Below are positions 9,862-18,851 of a DNA stretch of 64,000 bases, piece by piece; the first letter of the stretch is position 1, and each line of letters opens with the position of its first letter. Both the position numbers and the translations under genes were made by a program. Location: contig NZ_CP053381.1 in the NCBI RefSeq assembly GCF_017868775.1, forward strand, positions 2,790,001 to 2,854,000. Direction: 5' to 3'. Source of the DNA: Billgrantia sulfidoxydans (GTDB lineage Bacteria; Pseudomonadota; Gammaproteobacteria; Pseudomonadales; Halomonadaceae). Below the pieces are notes generated by a model that was not told where the DNA came from, searched no databases, and saw nothing but the letters and a program-made list of their open reading frames with translations.

Positions 9862-11121
9862 ATGGCCCAGCATAACGCCTTCTATGCCCAGTCCGGCGGT
9901 GTCACCGCCGTGATCAATGCCAGCGCCTGCGGCGTGATCGAAGCCTGCCGCCAACATGCCGACCGCATCGGCAAGGTCTATGCCGGACACAACGGCATCA
10001 TCGGCGCCCTGACCGAGGACCTGATCGACGTCAGCCAGGAATCGGACGAGGCGATCGCCGCCCTGCGGCATACCCCCGGCGGCGCCTTCGGCTCCTGCCG
10101 CTACAAGCTCAAGGACATCGAGAGTCATCGCGCCCAGTACGAGCGCCTGATCGAGGTCTTCAAGGCTCACGACATCCGCTACTTCTTCTACAATGGCGGC
10201 GGCGACAGCGCCGACACCTGCCTCAAGGTCTCGCAGCTCTCCGAGAAGATGGGCTATCCGCTGACCGCCATCCATGTGCCCAAGACCGTCGACAACGACC
10301 TGCCGATCACCGACAACTCGCCGGGCTTCGGCAGCGTGGCCAAGTACATCGCCACCTCCACCCTGGAAGCCTCGCTGGACATCGCCTCCATGTGCGCCAC
10401 CTCGACCAAGGTCTTCGTGCTCGAGGTGATGGGGCGTCATGCCGGCTGGATCGCCGCCGCCGGTGCACTGGCCGGCGAAGGGGAAGGCGAGCCCCCCCAT
10501 TTGGTGATCTTCCCCGAGGTGCCCTTCGAGCGCAGCAAGGTGATGGCGCGGGTCGAGGAGTGCGTGAAGAAGTACGGCTACTGCGTGATCGTGGTCTCCG
10601 AAGGCGCCCGCTACGAGGACGGCACCTTCCTCGCCGACTCGGGCAACACCGACGCCTTCGGCCACCGCCAGCTGGGCGGCGTGGCGCCCACGCTCGCCGG
10701 CATGGTCAAGCAGGACCTCGGCTACAAGTACCACTGGGCGGTGGCCGACTACCTGCAGCGCGCGGCACGCCACCTGGCCTCGCGCACCGATGTGGAGCAG
10801 GCCTATGCGGTGGGCCAGCAGGCGGTGGAGCTGGCCGTGGCCGGCCAGAACGCCATGATGCCCGCGATCAAGCGGGTCAGTGACACCCCCTACGAGTGGC
10901 GCATCGAGTCCGCGCCGCTGGCCGAGGTCGCCAACCGCGAGAAGTTCATGCCGCGCGACTTCATCCGCGAGGATGGCTTCGGCATCACCGCTGCCTGCCG
11001 CCGCTACCTGGCCCCGCTGATCCAGGGGGAGGACTACCCGCCCTACGAGAACGGGCTGCCCAAGGTGGCCAATCTCAAGCTGGCCAAGGTCGAGCGCAAG
11101 CTGCCCGAGTTCAAGCTCTGA
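9862..11121 (+). CDS. pfp: Pyrophosphate-dependent 6-phosphofructokinase
   Basis: Catalyses reversible phosphorylation of fructose 6-phosphate using PPi. In a 419-residue protein the donor site reads NGGGDSADT (residues 111-119): Asp115 stands where ATP enzymes have a Gly (E. coli Gly104). The second determinant reads PKTVDND with Lys141 in place of Gly124. Both changes are established marks of PPi dependence. The catalytic Asp is Asp144. The frame opens at 9826, but ATG at 9862 is preferred because AGGAG (9845-9849) lies upstream and MAQHNAFYAQSGGVTAVIN begins like its relatives. A -10-like TAAAAT is at 9800-9805. Inorganic pyrophosphatase lies 2 kb away. Confidence 0.93.
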   Translation: MAQHNAFYAQSGGVTAVINASACGVIEACRQHADRIGKVYAGHNGIIGALTEDLIDVSQESDEAIAALRHTPGGAFGSCRYKLKDIESHRAQYERLIEVFKAHDIRYFFYNGGGDSADTCLKVSQLSEKMGYPLTAIHVPKTVDNDLPITDNSPGFGSVAKYIATSTLEASLDIASMCATSTKVFVLEVMGRHAGWIAAAGALAGEGEGEPPHLVIFPEVPFERSKVMARVEECVKKYGYCVIVVSEGARYEDGTFLADSGNTDAFGHRQLGGVAPTLAGMVKQDLGYKYHWAVADYLQRAARHLASRTDVEQAYAVGQQAVELAVAGQNAMMPAIKRVSDTPYEWRIESAPLAEVANREKFMPRDFIREDGFGITAACRRYLAPLIQGEDYPPYENGLPKVANLKLAKVERKLPEFKL

Positions 11122-11138
11122 TCCAGCGTCGAGTTCGC

Positions 11139-11170
11139 GACGAAGCCCTCGCCCCGGCGGGGGCTTCGTC
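11139..11170. terminator. Hairpin between convergent pfp and phosphatase/kinase-like gene
   Basis: The arms GACGAAGCCC (11139-11148) and GGGCTTCGTC (11161-11170) pair perfectly, and CGCC/GGCG extends the stem inside. There is no long T run on the plus side. It lies in the 63-base gap between two convergent genes and may serve both strands. Confidence 0.6.
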
Positions 11171-11184
11171 GTGTCGGGCCCGTG

Positions 11185-12915
11185 TCAGCGCAGCAGCCAC
11201 GAGAGCACCAGCAGCAGCAGCAGGATACCGGCGACCCCCTGCCAGAAGTTGGCCGGCTCGCGCAGCAGCCGGCGTGGATCGCGACGCCTCGGCCGGCCTC
11301 GCCCCTCCTGGTGCCGCAGTGAGTAGAGCAGCTCGGACATGCGCCGGAAGCGCAGCGAACGCTGGGGGTCCAGCGCTCGTCGCAGGGTGTCGTCGAGCTG
11401 CGCCGAGATTTCGGGATTGAACAGCCTGGCGCTGCGGTAGCTGAGCTGCTCGAGGTCGGTATGGCTACGCAGCCGATCGGGGCTCAGCTCGTAGGGCAGC
11501 TCCCCGGTAAGCAGCCAATAGGTGGTCGAGGCCAGCGAGTACTGGTCGCTGCGCCGGCCGACGCTGTCGTCCAGCGCATACTCCGGCGCACTGTGTTCGG
11601 ACAGCCCGGTCTGGCGGGCCAGCTCGCGTGAGCGGCGGTGGCCGTCCAGGTCGCGCATGTGGCAGGCGCTGAAGTCGGTCAGGACCACCTGGCCGTGGAT
11701 GTCGATCAGGATGTTGTCGGGGTGGATGCGCTGGTGCAGCACCTCTCGATGATGCAGCGCCTGCACCGCCTTGCCCAGCTGCATGGCGATGTCGAGGCGC
11801 TGGGCCAGGCTGGCCTGGGGGTGGCGCTGGGCCCACTCGGTCAACGTCATGCCTTCCACGTAGGCCATCAGGTAGTAGAGGTAGCGGCGCGGACGCGAGG
11901 ATTCCATGACGCGGGCCACGAACGGCGACTTGACCCGCTCCACTACCCACTGCTGCAGCAGGAAGTGCTCGAGATAGGCGTTGCGGTTGGACAGTTCAGG
12001 GCTCGGCGCCTTCATCACCATCTCGCGCTCGGTGCGGCTGTCGCGCACCCGATAGACGCGCGACTGGGCGGTACGCGACAGCACCTCCTGCACCTCCAGG
12101 CCGTCGATTCGCTCACCCGGGGAGAGCTCGGGCGGGATCGGCAGGTCGCCGTAGATGCGGCTCGGATGATCGCGCTCCTCCTCGGGCAGCTGGTCGATGC
12201 GCACTAGCTGGAAGCAGAACTGATCGGCGCCGTAGCCTCGCTCCTGGGCCCGCTCCCGTGCCGCCGCGGCCAGGCGCTCGCAGGCCGCGTCGAGGTCGCT
12301 GGCATCCTGACGAATCAGCCCTACGTAGTCGGACGGCATCAGGGTGCCGCGCACCGCCTGGGTGGTGAACAGGAAGATGTCGCCCTGCTTGAGCGGCAGC
12401 TGCATGTAGTCGATGTCGATGCTGCCATCGAGCCCCAGGGCTCGCGAGGGATAGCGATACCCCCCCAGGTCGGTGATGTGGTCACGCGAGAGCTGCTCGA
12501 ACTCGGCGCCACGCAGGCGGAAGACCAGGGTATCGCCCATGTGGAACAGGTAAGCGTCACGCCCGCGGTAGATCATGGCCGAAAGGGAGGCGACGTAGCT
12601 GCCGCCTTCGACGAAGGTGCTCTGGCTGTAGCACCAGCCGTTGAGCGCCCGCAGCACGCGAGTCGCCGAGGTTTTCACGTCCCAGTGATCCGGCGTGGAA
12701 AAGTAATCGGCCAGAAACCCCCTCACGCTGAGGTCGCCGGCCTGCTTGGCGATGGCATTGCGCAAGCTGGTGTCGCTGATCACCGCGCAGGCGCCCTTGG
12801 CGGCGAACTGCCCCACCTCATCGGGAATCCGAACCGACATCGAGCTGCGGTGGTTCCGCTGATCCGGCGCCACGAAGGCCTGCCCGACGCTGAGAGACAG
12901 TCGATTGGATGGCAA
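11185..12915 (-). CDS. PP2C phosphatase-Ser/Thr kinase fusion, both domains apparently inactive, C-terminal membrane anchor
   Basis: 576 residues from TTG 12915, chosen because AAGGAG lies 6 bases upstream and NRLSLSVGQA begins like relatives; an in-frame ATG at 12951 is the alternative. Residues 8-240 follow the PP2C fold (SVGQA, FHMGD, ADQFCFQLVRID), yet metal sites are eroded: N-x-D reads NHRSS, ADG reads SDT, the later DG reads QA (186-187). Residues 270-530 follow the kinase fold: Lys302 in VMK, LAYVEGMTL-type hinge, SAPEY. However HxD reads HQR (Arg396 replaces the catalytic Asp) and DFG reads DFS (414-416). A basic stretch and one helix (about 559-575) end the protein. I infer a membrane-tethered, ligand- or partner-binding pseudoenzyme. 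Confidence 0.85.
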   Translation of the reverse strand: MPSNRLSLSVGQAFVAPDQRNHRSSMSVRIPDEVGQFAAKGACAVISDTSLRNAIAKQAGDLSVRGFLADYFSTPDHWDVKTSATRVLRALNGWCYSQSTFVEGGSYVASLSAMIYRGRDAYLFHMGDTLVFRLRGAEFEQLSRDHITDLGGYRYPSRALGLDGSIDIDYMQLPLKQGDIFLFTTQAVRGTLMPSDYVGLIRQDASDLDAACERLAAAARERAQERGYGADQFCFQLVRIDQLPEEERDHPSRIYGDLPIPPELSPGERIDGLEVQEVLSRTAQSRVYRVRDSRTEREMVMKAPSPELSNRNAYLEHFLLQQWVVERVKSPFVARVMESSRPRRYLYYLMAYVEGMTLTEWAQRHPQASLAQRLDIAMQLGKAVQALHHREVLHQRIHPDNILIDIHGQVVLTDFSACHMRDLDGHRRSRELARQTGLSEHSAPEYALDDSVGRRSDQYSLASTTYWLLTGELPYELSPDRLRSHTDLEQLSYRSARLFNPEISAQLDDTLRRALDPQRSLRFRRMSELLYSLRHQEGRGRPRRRDPRRLLREPANFWQGVAGILLLLLVLSWLLR

Positions 12916-13067
12916 GACACGCTCCTTCAAGATATCGCCACTGATCACCATTCGCTCCGCATCGCTGGCCGAACCGCCTGACGAGGGCCATCATACACGG
13001 TTGCGAGAAACGCAACCTGTCAACCAAAGCCCAAGCCGGCCAGACCCCCACCCTCACCTATGTCGCA

Positions 13068-13097
13068 TTGGTAATCCTCGGGTCTGGTCCGTATAAT
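13068..13097 (+). promoter_or_regulatory. Candidate sigma-70 promoter of ppa
   Basis: A perfect -10 TATAAT (13092-13097) is preceded by TTGGTA (13068-13073) at 18 bases spacing. Transcription would start near 13104, leaving a leader of about 44 bases before the ppa ATG. Confidence 0.6.
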
Positions 13098-13147
13098 TCG
13101 GCGCATTTTGCGATGTCTTCACTTTTCGCCCAACGAAGGAAGCGACG

Positions 13148-13678
13148 ATGAACTTCGACCACATCCCTGCCGGCAAGGACCTACCCAACGACGTCTACGT
13201 CGCCATCGAGATTCCTGCCAACCACGCTCCGATCAAGTACGAGATCGACAAGGAGATGGGCGCTCTTCTGGTTGACCGCTTCATGGCCACCCCGATGTTC
13301 TATCCGGCCAACTACGGCTTCATTCCCCACACCCTGGCCGACGACGGCGACCCCCTCGACGCCCTGGTGGTCACGCCCTACCCGGTCCAGGCCGGCAGCA
13401 TCATCCGCGCGCGCCCGGTGGGCATCCTCAACATGACCGACGAGGCCGGCGAAGACGCCAAGCTGGTGTGCGTGCCCCACGCCAAGCTGACCACGCTCTA
13501 CGACGACGTGCAGGAGGTCACCGACCTGCCCGAACTGCTGCGCCAGCAAATCGCGCACTTCTTCGAGAACTACAAGGATCTCGAAAAGGGCAAGTGGGTG
13601 AAGGTGGAGTCCTGGGAAGGCGCCGATGCCGCCCACAAGGCAATCGAGAAGGCCGTCGCCGCCTACGACAAGGCCTGA
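13148..13678 (+). CDS. ppa: Inorganic pyrophosphatase, family I
   Basis: Hydrolyses cytoplasmic PPi to phosphate, pulling biosynthetic reactions forward. The 176-residue length equals that of the E. coli hexameric enzyme. Active-site segments are intact: the signature [10 protein letters not shown] (about residues 66-75), [13 protein letters not shown], and the [12 protein letters not shown] stretch. Start is ATG at 13148 after GGAAG. A good promoter precedes it and a strong hairpin follows, so it is monocistronic. Its closeness to a PPi-consuming phosphofructokinase is notable because the two compete for PPi. Confidence 0.98.
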   Translation: MNFDHIPAGKDLPNDVYVAIEIPANHAPIKYEIDKEMGALLVDRFMATPMFYPANYGFIPHTLADDGDPLDALVVTPYPVQAGSIIRARPVGILNMTDEAGEDAKLVCVPHAKLTTLYDDVQEVTDLPELLRQQIAHFFENYKDLEKGKWVKVESWEGADAAHKAIEKAVAAYDKA

Positions 13679-13695
13679 GCAGAACTGCCTCTTCC

Positions 13696-13730
13696 GAGCG
13701 GGCCGCCCCATGGGGCGGCCCGCTCGCTTT
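13696..13730 (+). terminator. Rho-independent terminator of ppa
   Basis: Positions 13696-13725 form a perfect 30-base palindrome (13 bp stem, CATG at the tip), followed by GCTTTCG. It begins 17 bases after the ppa stop. Confidence 0.8.
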
Positions 13731-13908
13731 CGTGCGACATCACAGCGCAGGCGTAAGGTTCTAACGCCGCCGCCGACTGAGGTATTCTAGAACCGTTCGG
13801 CACCTTGGCCCGGGGAACTCGACGCTTCGCTCGCGAGTCAACCAGGGGGCCGCCTCCTCCGAGGCGTGCCGCTGCCGACAGCCTCCGCTTGCCACAAGGA
13901 CTACTGCG

Positions 13909-15762
13909 TTGACCCGTCGCCACCTCGTCATACGCCTGCTCTACTGCCTGCTGCTGTGGCTGCCGCTGGTCGCCCAGGCCCAGTGGTTCTCCTCCGGCAA
14001 CGGCCAGGGTGACTTCCTGCCGGTGCGGGAGGCCTTCCAGCCCAGCGCCTGGCACGATGGCGAGACGCTGTTCATCGGCTTCGAGAACGCCGAGGGCTAC
14101 TATCTCTACCGACACCGGCTGGGCGTCGAGAGCCGCGACGAGGCGGTGGAGATCGGCGAGCCGACCCTTCCCGAGGGCGAGTTCAAGAGCGACGAATTCC
14201 TCGGCGATGTCTACGTCTTCTACGATCGCGTGGTCTTCGAGGCCCCGCTCCCGCAAGGCGCCGAGGGCCCGCTGGACGTCACGGTCAGCTTCCAGGGCTG
14301 CGCCGATGCCGGGCTCTGCTACCCCCCCGAACGGGTCGAGCTGCAGGCCCCCGCCAGCGCCATGCCGGCCGCCTTCGTCGGCTGGCGCGAGGCCGACGGC
14401 GAGGACGACGGGATCGGCGAAGACACGGCCGGCGCATCACCTCCCGCCCTGCAGAGCGAGGATGGCCGCTTCAGTCGCCTGATCGACGAGGCCAGTCTGC
14501 CGCTGGCGCTGGGGCTGTTCTTCCTTGCCGGGCTGGGCTTGACCTTTACCCCCTGCGTGCTGCCGATGGTGCCGATTCTCTCCTCGATCATCGTCGGCCA
14601 GCATCCCAGCCGCCCGCGCGCCTTCGCGCTCTCCGCCAGCTACGTCGGCGGCATGTCGCTCACCTATGCCGTGGTCGGCATGCTGATGGGGCTGTTCGGC
14701 GCGGGACTCAACCTGCAGGCGCACCTGCAATCCGCCCCCGTGCTGATCGTCTTCGCGCTGCTCTTCGTCGTCTTCGCGCTGGCCATGTTCGGTGCCTTCG
14801 ACCTGCGCCTGACGCCCCGCCTGGCAAGCCGGATCGACGCCTGGCAGGCACGCGCCCAGCGCAGCGGGCCGCTAGGCCTCGCCGGCGCCGGCGCGCTGTC
14901 GGTGCTGGTGGTCTCGCCCTGCGTGTCAGCGCCCCTGGCCGGCGCCCTGGTGTTCATCTCCTCTACCGGCGACGCACTGATGGGAGGTGCCGCCCTGCTG
15001 GCACTGAGCCTGGGCATGGGCGTACCGCTGCTGCTGGTCGGCACCTTCGGTGCCACCGCGCTGCCGCGCAGCGGTGCCTGGATGAACGGCGTCAAGATCG
15101 CCTTCGGCATCCTGCTGCTCGGCGTCGCGGTATGGCTGGTCGAGCGCCTGCTGCCTTCCGCCGCGGGCCTGCTGCTGTGGGCGGCGCTGGCGATCGGCAG
15201 CGCCCTGGCGCTGGGCGCGCTCTCGTTCAACCTGGCCCAGGGTTGGCCGCGGGTGCGCCAAGCCGCCGGCCTGATACTGCTGGCCTGGGGCATCGCCCTG
15301 GTATTCGGTGCCGCCATGGGCGGCGGCGACCCGCTGCGCCCACTGGCGCCATTCCATGCCGCAACCGGCACCGCCGAGCGCGTCCAGGTCACCACCGTGG
15401 AAGACCTCGAGGCCCTGCGCGGCGCACTTCGCTCGGGCGCAGCCCAGGGCCAGCCCGCCTTCGTGCACTTCACCGCGGACTGGTGCATCTCCTGCAAGCA
15501 GATGGAGCGCCAAGTCTATCCCGACCCCCAGGTCGCCGAGCCGCTCTCGCAATTCGCCCGCATCAACGTCGACGTGACCCGCACCGACGACACCACCCGC
15601 GCACTGCTCGATCACTTCGGCCTGTTCGGCCCACCGAGCCTGCTATTCTTCAGCGGGGAAGAGGAGATCCGCGAAGCCCGCATCCAGGGTGAAGTCAGGG
15701 CCGGCGAGCTCGCCAGCCACCTCAACGGGATACTCGACTGGTTCGAGCGACAGCGCAGCTGA
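13909..15762 (+). CDS. dsbD: Thiol:disulfide interchange protein DsbD
   Basis: DsbD carries electrons from cytoplasmic thioredoxin across the inner membrane to periplasmic DsbC, DsbG and CcmG. All parts are present in 617 residues: signal peptide (cleavage likely after AQA, residue 24); periplasmic alpha domain with Cys131/Cys137 (QGCADAGLC); eight-helix beta domain with Cys216 (TPCVLPM) and Cys338 (SPCVSAP); and thioredoxin-like gamma domain with Cys526/Cys529 (DWCISCK). Start is TTG at 13909 with AAGGA (13896-13900) 8 bases upstream. The gap before it (13731-13908) holds a GGTTCTA/TAGAACC inverted repeat (13757-13763, 13788-13794) of unknown meaning. Confidence 0.95.
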   Translation: MTRRHLVIRLLYCLLLWLPLVAQAQWFSSGNGQGDFLPVREAFQPSAWHDGETLFIGFENAEGYYLYRHRLGVESRDEAVEIGEPTLPEGEFKSDEFLGDVYVFYDRVVFEAPLPQGAEGPLDVTVSFQGCADAGLCYPPERVELQAPASAMPAAFVGWREADGEDDGIGEDTAGASPPALQSEDGRFSRLIDEASLPLALGLFFLAGLGLTFTPCVLPMVPILSSIIVGQHPSRPRAFALSASYVGGMSLTYAVVGMLMGLFGAGLNLQAHLQSAPVLIVFALLFVVFALAMFGAFDLRLTPRLASRIDAWQARAQRSGPLGLAGAGALSVLVVSPCVSAPLAGALVFISSTGDALMGGAALLALSLGMGVPLLLVGTFGATALPRSGAWMNGVKIAFGILLLGVAVWLVERLLPSAAGLLLWAALAIGSALALGALSFNLAQGWPRVRQAAGLILLAWGIALVFGAAMGGGDPLRPLAPFHAATGTAERVQVTTVEDLEALRGALRSGAAQGQPAFVHFTADWCISCKQMERQVYPDPQVAEPLSQFARINVDVTRTDDTTRALLDHFGLFGPPSLLFFSGEEEIREARIQGEVRAGELASHLNGILDWFERQRS

Positions 15763-15970
15763 TACCACCGCCGGCCCAGGCTACTACCGTATCGAACAGC
15801 GTTCCCGACCGGCTGGACATCCCTCGCGATTTTAGGCACACTCCGCCAACGACGCTTATCAAGGCCTATAGAGCCGGCAATGTTCGTCATCTTGCCGCGA
15901 TCTATCGAAAGTTGGCTTGGGTTGACAGCGCCCTCGCCCATCGCCATTTACTCACCGGTCGAGACTCAAC

Positions 15971-16435
15971 ATGGATATCCGTAAGGTCAAGAAACTGATC
16001 GAGCTGCTGGAAGAATCCAATATCAGCGAAATCGAGATTCAGGAAGGCGAGGAATCGGTGCGTATCAGCCGCCACCCCAACGGCGTCAGCTGGCCCCAGG
16101 CGCCCCTGCCGCAGTATGCCGCGCCACAGGCGGCGCCCAGCCCGGCCGCACCGGCTCCCGCCGCCGGACCCGCCGAAGAGGCCCCCGCCGCCAGCTACCA
16201 GGGCCACGCCCTGACCTCGCCGATGGTCGGCACCTTCTACCGCAGCCCGGCGCCGGGCTCGAAGCCCTTCGTCGAAGTGGGCCAGAGCGTCAAGAAGGGC
16301 GAGACCGTGTGCATCGTCGAAGCGATGAAGATGATGAACCAGATCGAAGCCGACCGTGACGGCGTGATCGAGGCAATCCTGGTCGAGGACGGCGAGCCGG
16401 TCGAGTTCGACCAGCCGATGCTCGTCATTTCCTGA
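15971..16435 (+). CDS. accB: Biotin carboxyl carrier protein of acetyl-CoA carboxylase
   Basis: AccB carries the biotin arm between AccC and the AccAD carboxyltransferase in the first step of fatty acid synthesis. The protein is 154 residues with three parts: an N-terminal assembly domain, an Ala/Pro-rich linker (about residues 48-72), and a biotinyl domain with EAMKMMN, where Lys120 is the biotinylated residue. ATG at 15971. The 208-base gap upstream contains a perfect TTGACA (15922-15927) but only a weak -10 (TTTACT, 15947-15952). In pseudomonads aroQ sits here; I see none. Confidence 0.97.
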   Translation: MDIRKVKKLIELLEESNISEIEIQEGEESVRISRHPNGVSWPQAPLPQYAAPQAAPSPAAPAPAAGPAEEAPAASYQGHALTSPMVGTFYRSPAPGSKPFVEVGQSVKKGETVCIVEAMKMMNQIEADRDGVIEAILVEDGEPVEFDQPMLVIS

Positions 16436-16462
16436 TCATTCACCGACACTGGCGGACTCCCT

Positions 16463-17803
16463 ATGCTGGACAAGGTTCTCATCGCCAATCGCGGCGAGAT
16501 CGCTCTGCGAATCCTGCGCGCCTGCAAGGAACTGGGCATCAAGACGGTCGCGGTGCACTCCAAGGCCGACCGTGAACTGATGCACGTGCGCCTGGCCGAC
16601 GAGGCCGTGTGTATCGGGCCGGCCTCTTCGGCGCAGTCCTACCTCAACATCCCGGCGCTGATCAGCGCCGCCGAAGTCACCGATTCGAGCGCCATTCACC
16701 CCGGCTACGGCTTTCTCTCCGAGAACGCCAACTTTGCCGAACAGGTGGAGCGCTCCGGGTTCGTGTTCATTGGCCCACGCGCCGAGACCATCCGCCTGAT
16801 GGGCGACAAGGTCAGCGCCATCGAGGCCATGAAGAAGGCCGGCGTGCCCACGGTTCCCGGCTCGGACGGCCCGCTGGGCGACGACGAAGGCGACAACGTC
16901 ACCATCGCCCGGCGCATCGGCTACCCGGTGATCATCAAGGCCGCTGCCGGCGGCGGCGGGCGCGGCATGCGTGTGGTGCACACCGAGGGACACCTGCTGT
17001 CGGCGATCAACGTGACCCGCACCGAGGCGCATGCCGCCTTCGGCGACGGCACGGTCTACATGGAGAAGTTCCTCGAGCGGCCGCGTCACGTCGAGGTCCA
17101 GGTGCTGGCCGACGGCCAGGGCAACGCCATCCACCTGTACGACCGCGACTGCTCGCTGCAACGGCGCCACCAGAAGGTGTTGGAAGAGGCCCCCGCCCCC
17201 GGCATCGATCCCGAGGCCCGGGCCAAGGTGCTCGAGGCATGCCGTCAGGCCTGCATCGAGATCGACTATCGCGGCGCCGGTACCTTCGAGTTCCTCTACG
17301 AGGACGGCCAGTTCTTCTTCATCGAGATGAACACCCGAGTGCAGGTGGAGCATCCCGTCACCGAGATGGTGACCGGCGTGGACATCGTTCGCGAGCAGCT
17401 GCGCATCGCCTCGGGACTGCCGCTGTCGATCCGCCAGGAGGACGTCAAGCTCAACGGTCACGCCTTCGAGTGCCGCATCAACGCTGAGGACCCGCGCACC
17501 TTCATGCCCTCCCCCGGCAAGGTCACGCTCTATCATCCGCCGGGCGGGCTGGGCGTGCGCATGGATTCGCATCTCTACACCGGCTATACCGTGCCGCCCC
17601 ACTACGACTCGCTGATCGGTAAGCTGATCACCTGGGGCGATAGCCGAGAGATCGCGCTGACGCGCATGCGCAACGGTCTCGACGAGCTGCTGGTGGAAGG
17701 TATCAAGACCAATACCGACCTGCACAAGGACCTGGTCCGCGACGGCCACTTCCAACAGGGCGGCGTCAACATCCACTACCTGGAGAAGAAGCTCGGCTCC
17801 TGA
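16463..17803 (+). CDS. accC: Biotin carboxylase subunit of acetyl-CoA carboxylase
   Basis: AccC carboxylates the biotin on AccB using ATP and bicarbonate. The 446-residue protein has the biotin carboxylase N-domain beginning [19 protein letters not shown], the ATP-grasp glycine loop [14 protein letters not shown] (about 159-172), the metal-binding [16 protein letters not shown] (about 285-300) and the C-terminal domain. It follows accB by 27 bases in the usual two-gene operon. Biotin supply genes lie 10 kb further on in the same window. Confidence 0.98.
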   Translation: MLDKVLIANRGEIALRILRACKELGIKTVAVHSKADRELMHVRLADEAVCIGPASSAQSYLNIPALISAAEVTDSSAIHPGYGFLSENANFAEQVERSGFVFIGPRAETIRLMGDKVSAIEAMKKAGVPTVPGSDGPLGDDEGDNVTIARRIGYPVIIKAAAGGGGRGMRVVHTEGHLLSAINVTRTEAHAAFGDGTVYMEKFLERPRHVEVQVLADGQGNAIHLYDRDCSLQRRHQKVLEEAPAPGIDPEARAKVLEACRQACIEIDYRGAGTFEFLYEDGQFFFIEMNTRVQVEHPVTEMVTGVDIVREQLRIASGLPLSIRQEDVKLNGHAFECRINAEDPRTFMPSPGKVTLYHPPGGLGVRMDSHLYTGYTVPPHYDSLIGKLITWGDSREIALTRMRNGLDELLVEGIKTNTDLHKDLVRDGHFQQGGVNIHYLEKKLGS

Positions 17804-17819
17804 GCCGACGTTCGCTCCC

Positions 17820-17845
17820 GGCGGGGTGGCCACGGCCACCCCGCC
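17820..17845 (+). terminator. GC-rich hairpin after accC
   Basis: The arms GGCGGGGTGGC (17820-17830) and GCCACCCCGCC (17835-17845) are perfectly complementary with a 4-base loop. No T run follows, so it may be a weak terminator, a pause or a stabilising 3' structure between accC and prmA. Confidence 0.45.
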
Positions 17846-17867
17846 TGCGTTACGCACGGAGACCCCC

Positions 17868-18782
17868 ATGCCCTGGCTGCAACTCAAGGCCCGCATCGCC
17901 CCGGAGCAGGCCGAACGGCTCGAGGAACTGCTGCTGGCCGAAGGCGCCACCGCCATTACCCTCCAGGATGCCCACGACGACCCGGTATTCGAGCCCGAAC
18001 GCGGCACCACGCCGCTGTGGAACGAGACGGTGTTGACCGGCCTGTACGACGACCTCGAGGGCCTCGAGGCGATGCTCGAGCGCCTCGCCGCGGCCTGGGC
18101 CGAGACCATGCCCGACGACCCCTGCCCGGTCATCGAGCACGAACTGCTCGCCGATCGCGACTGGGAGCGCGAGTGGATGGAGGACTTCCAACCGCTGCGC
18201 ATGGGCCAGCGGCTGTGGATCGTGCCCAGCTGGCACGAGCCGCCGGACCTGGACGCCGTCAACCTGCACCTGGACCCGGGCCTGGCCTTCGGCACCGGCA
18301 CCCACCCCACCACGGCGCTGTGCCTCGAATGGCTCGACGCCCTGGCGCTGGCGGGAAAGCTCGACGGCGTCGAGGTGCTGGACGTGGGCTGCGGTTCCGG
18401 CATCCTGGCCATCGCCGCGCTCAAGCTGGGCGCGACAACGGCCACCGGCACCGACATCGACCCCCAGGCCCTGCAGGCGAGCCGCGACAATGCCATACGC
18501 AACGACGTTACCGAGCATGAACTCACGCTTTGCTATCCCGAGCAGCTCGCCTCTGGACGCCGCTTTCCCCTGGTGGTCGCCAACATCCTGGCCGGCCCCC
18601 TGGTGGAGCTGGCCCCGACCATCGCCGGGCATGTCGCACCCGGCGGAAGAGTGGCACTGTCGGGCATTCTCGAAAGCCAGGCCGACGAGGTGCTCGATGC
18701 CTATCGCGGCGAGGGCCTGAGGATGGACGAGCCGCAGGTTCGCGAGGGTTGGGTCAGGCTCAGCGGACAGCGCCCGGCCTGA
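17868..18782 (+). CDS. prmA: Ribosomal protein L11 methyltransferase PrmA
   Basis: PrmA trimethylates several residues of ribosomal protein L11 using SAM. The 304-residue protein has the N-terminal L11-recognition domain, then DPGLAFGTGTHPTT (about residues 138-151) and the SAM-binding motif VLDVGCGSGILAIAALKLG (about 169-187). The motif VVANILAGPLVEL is the active-site NxL-type loop. The frame opens at 17826, but the ATG at 17868 gives the conserved MPWLQLKA start with GGAG about 6 bases upstream. It sits in the accBC-prmA-dusB-fis order common to gammaproteobacteria. Confidence 0.97.
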   Translation: MPWLQLKARIAPEQAERLEELLLAEGATAITLQDAHDDPVFEPERGTTPLWNETVLTGLYDDLEGLEAMLERLAAAWAETMPDDPCPVIEHELLADRDWEREWMEDFQPLRMGQRLWIVPSWHEPPDLDAVNLHLDPGLAFGTGTHPTTALCLEWLDALALAGKLDGVEVLDVGCGSGILAIAALKLGATTATGTDIDPQALQASRDNAIRNDVTEHELTLCYPEQLASGRRFPLVVANILAGPLVELAPTIAGHVAPGGRVALSGILESQADEVLDAYRGEGLRMDEPQVREGWVRLSGQRPA

Positions 18783-18851
18783 CAACCGCCACCTTCACCC
18801 CGCCCCTCCGGGGGCGTATGATATGCAGCCCCGAACTCGTTGATCCGTCTC

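Noticed and set aside
16436..18526. A 696-codon minus-strand open frame opposite accC and prmA
   Set aside because: Antisense shadow over well-supported genes; the translation shows no domain and repeats Ser/Arg then Val/His/Asp-rich runs.
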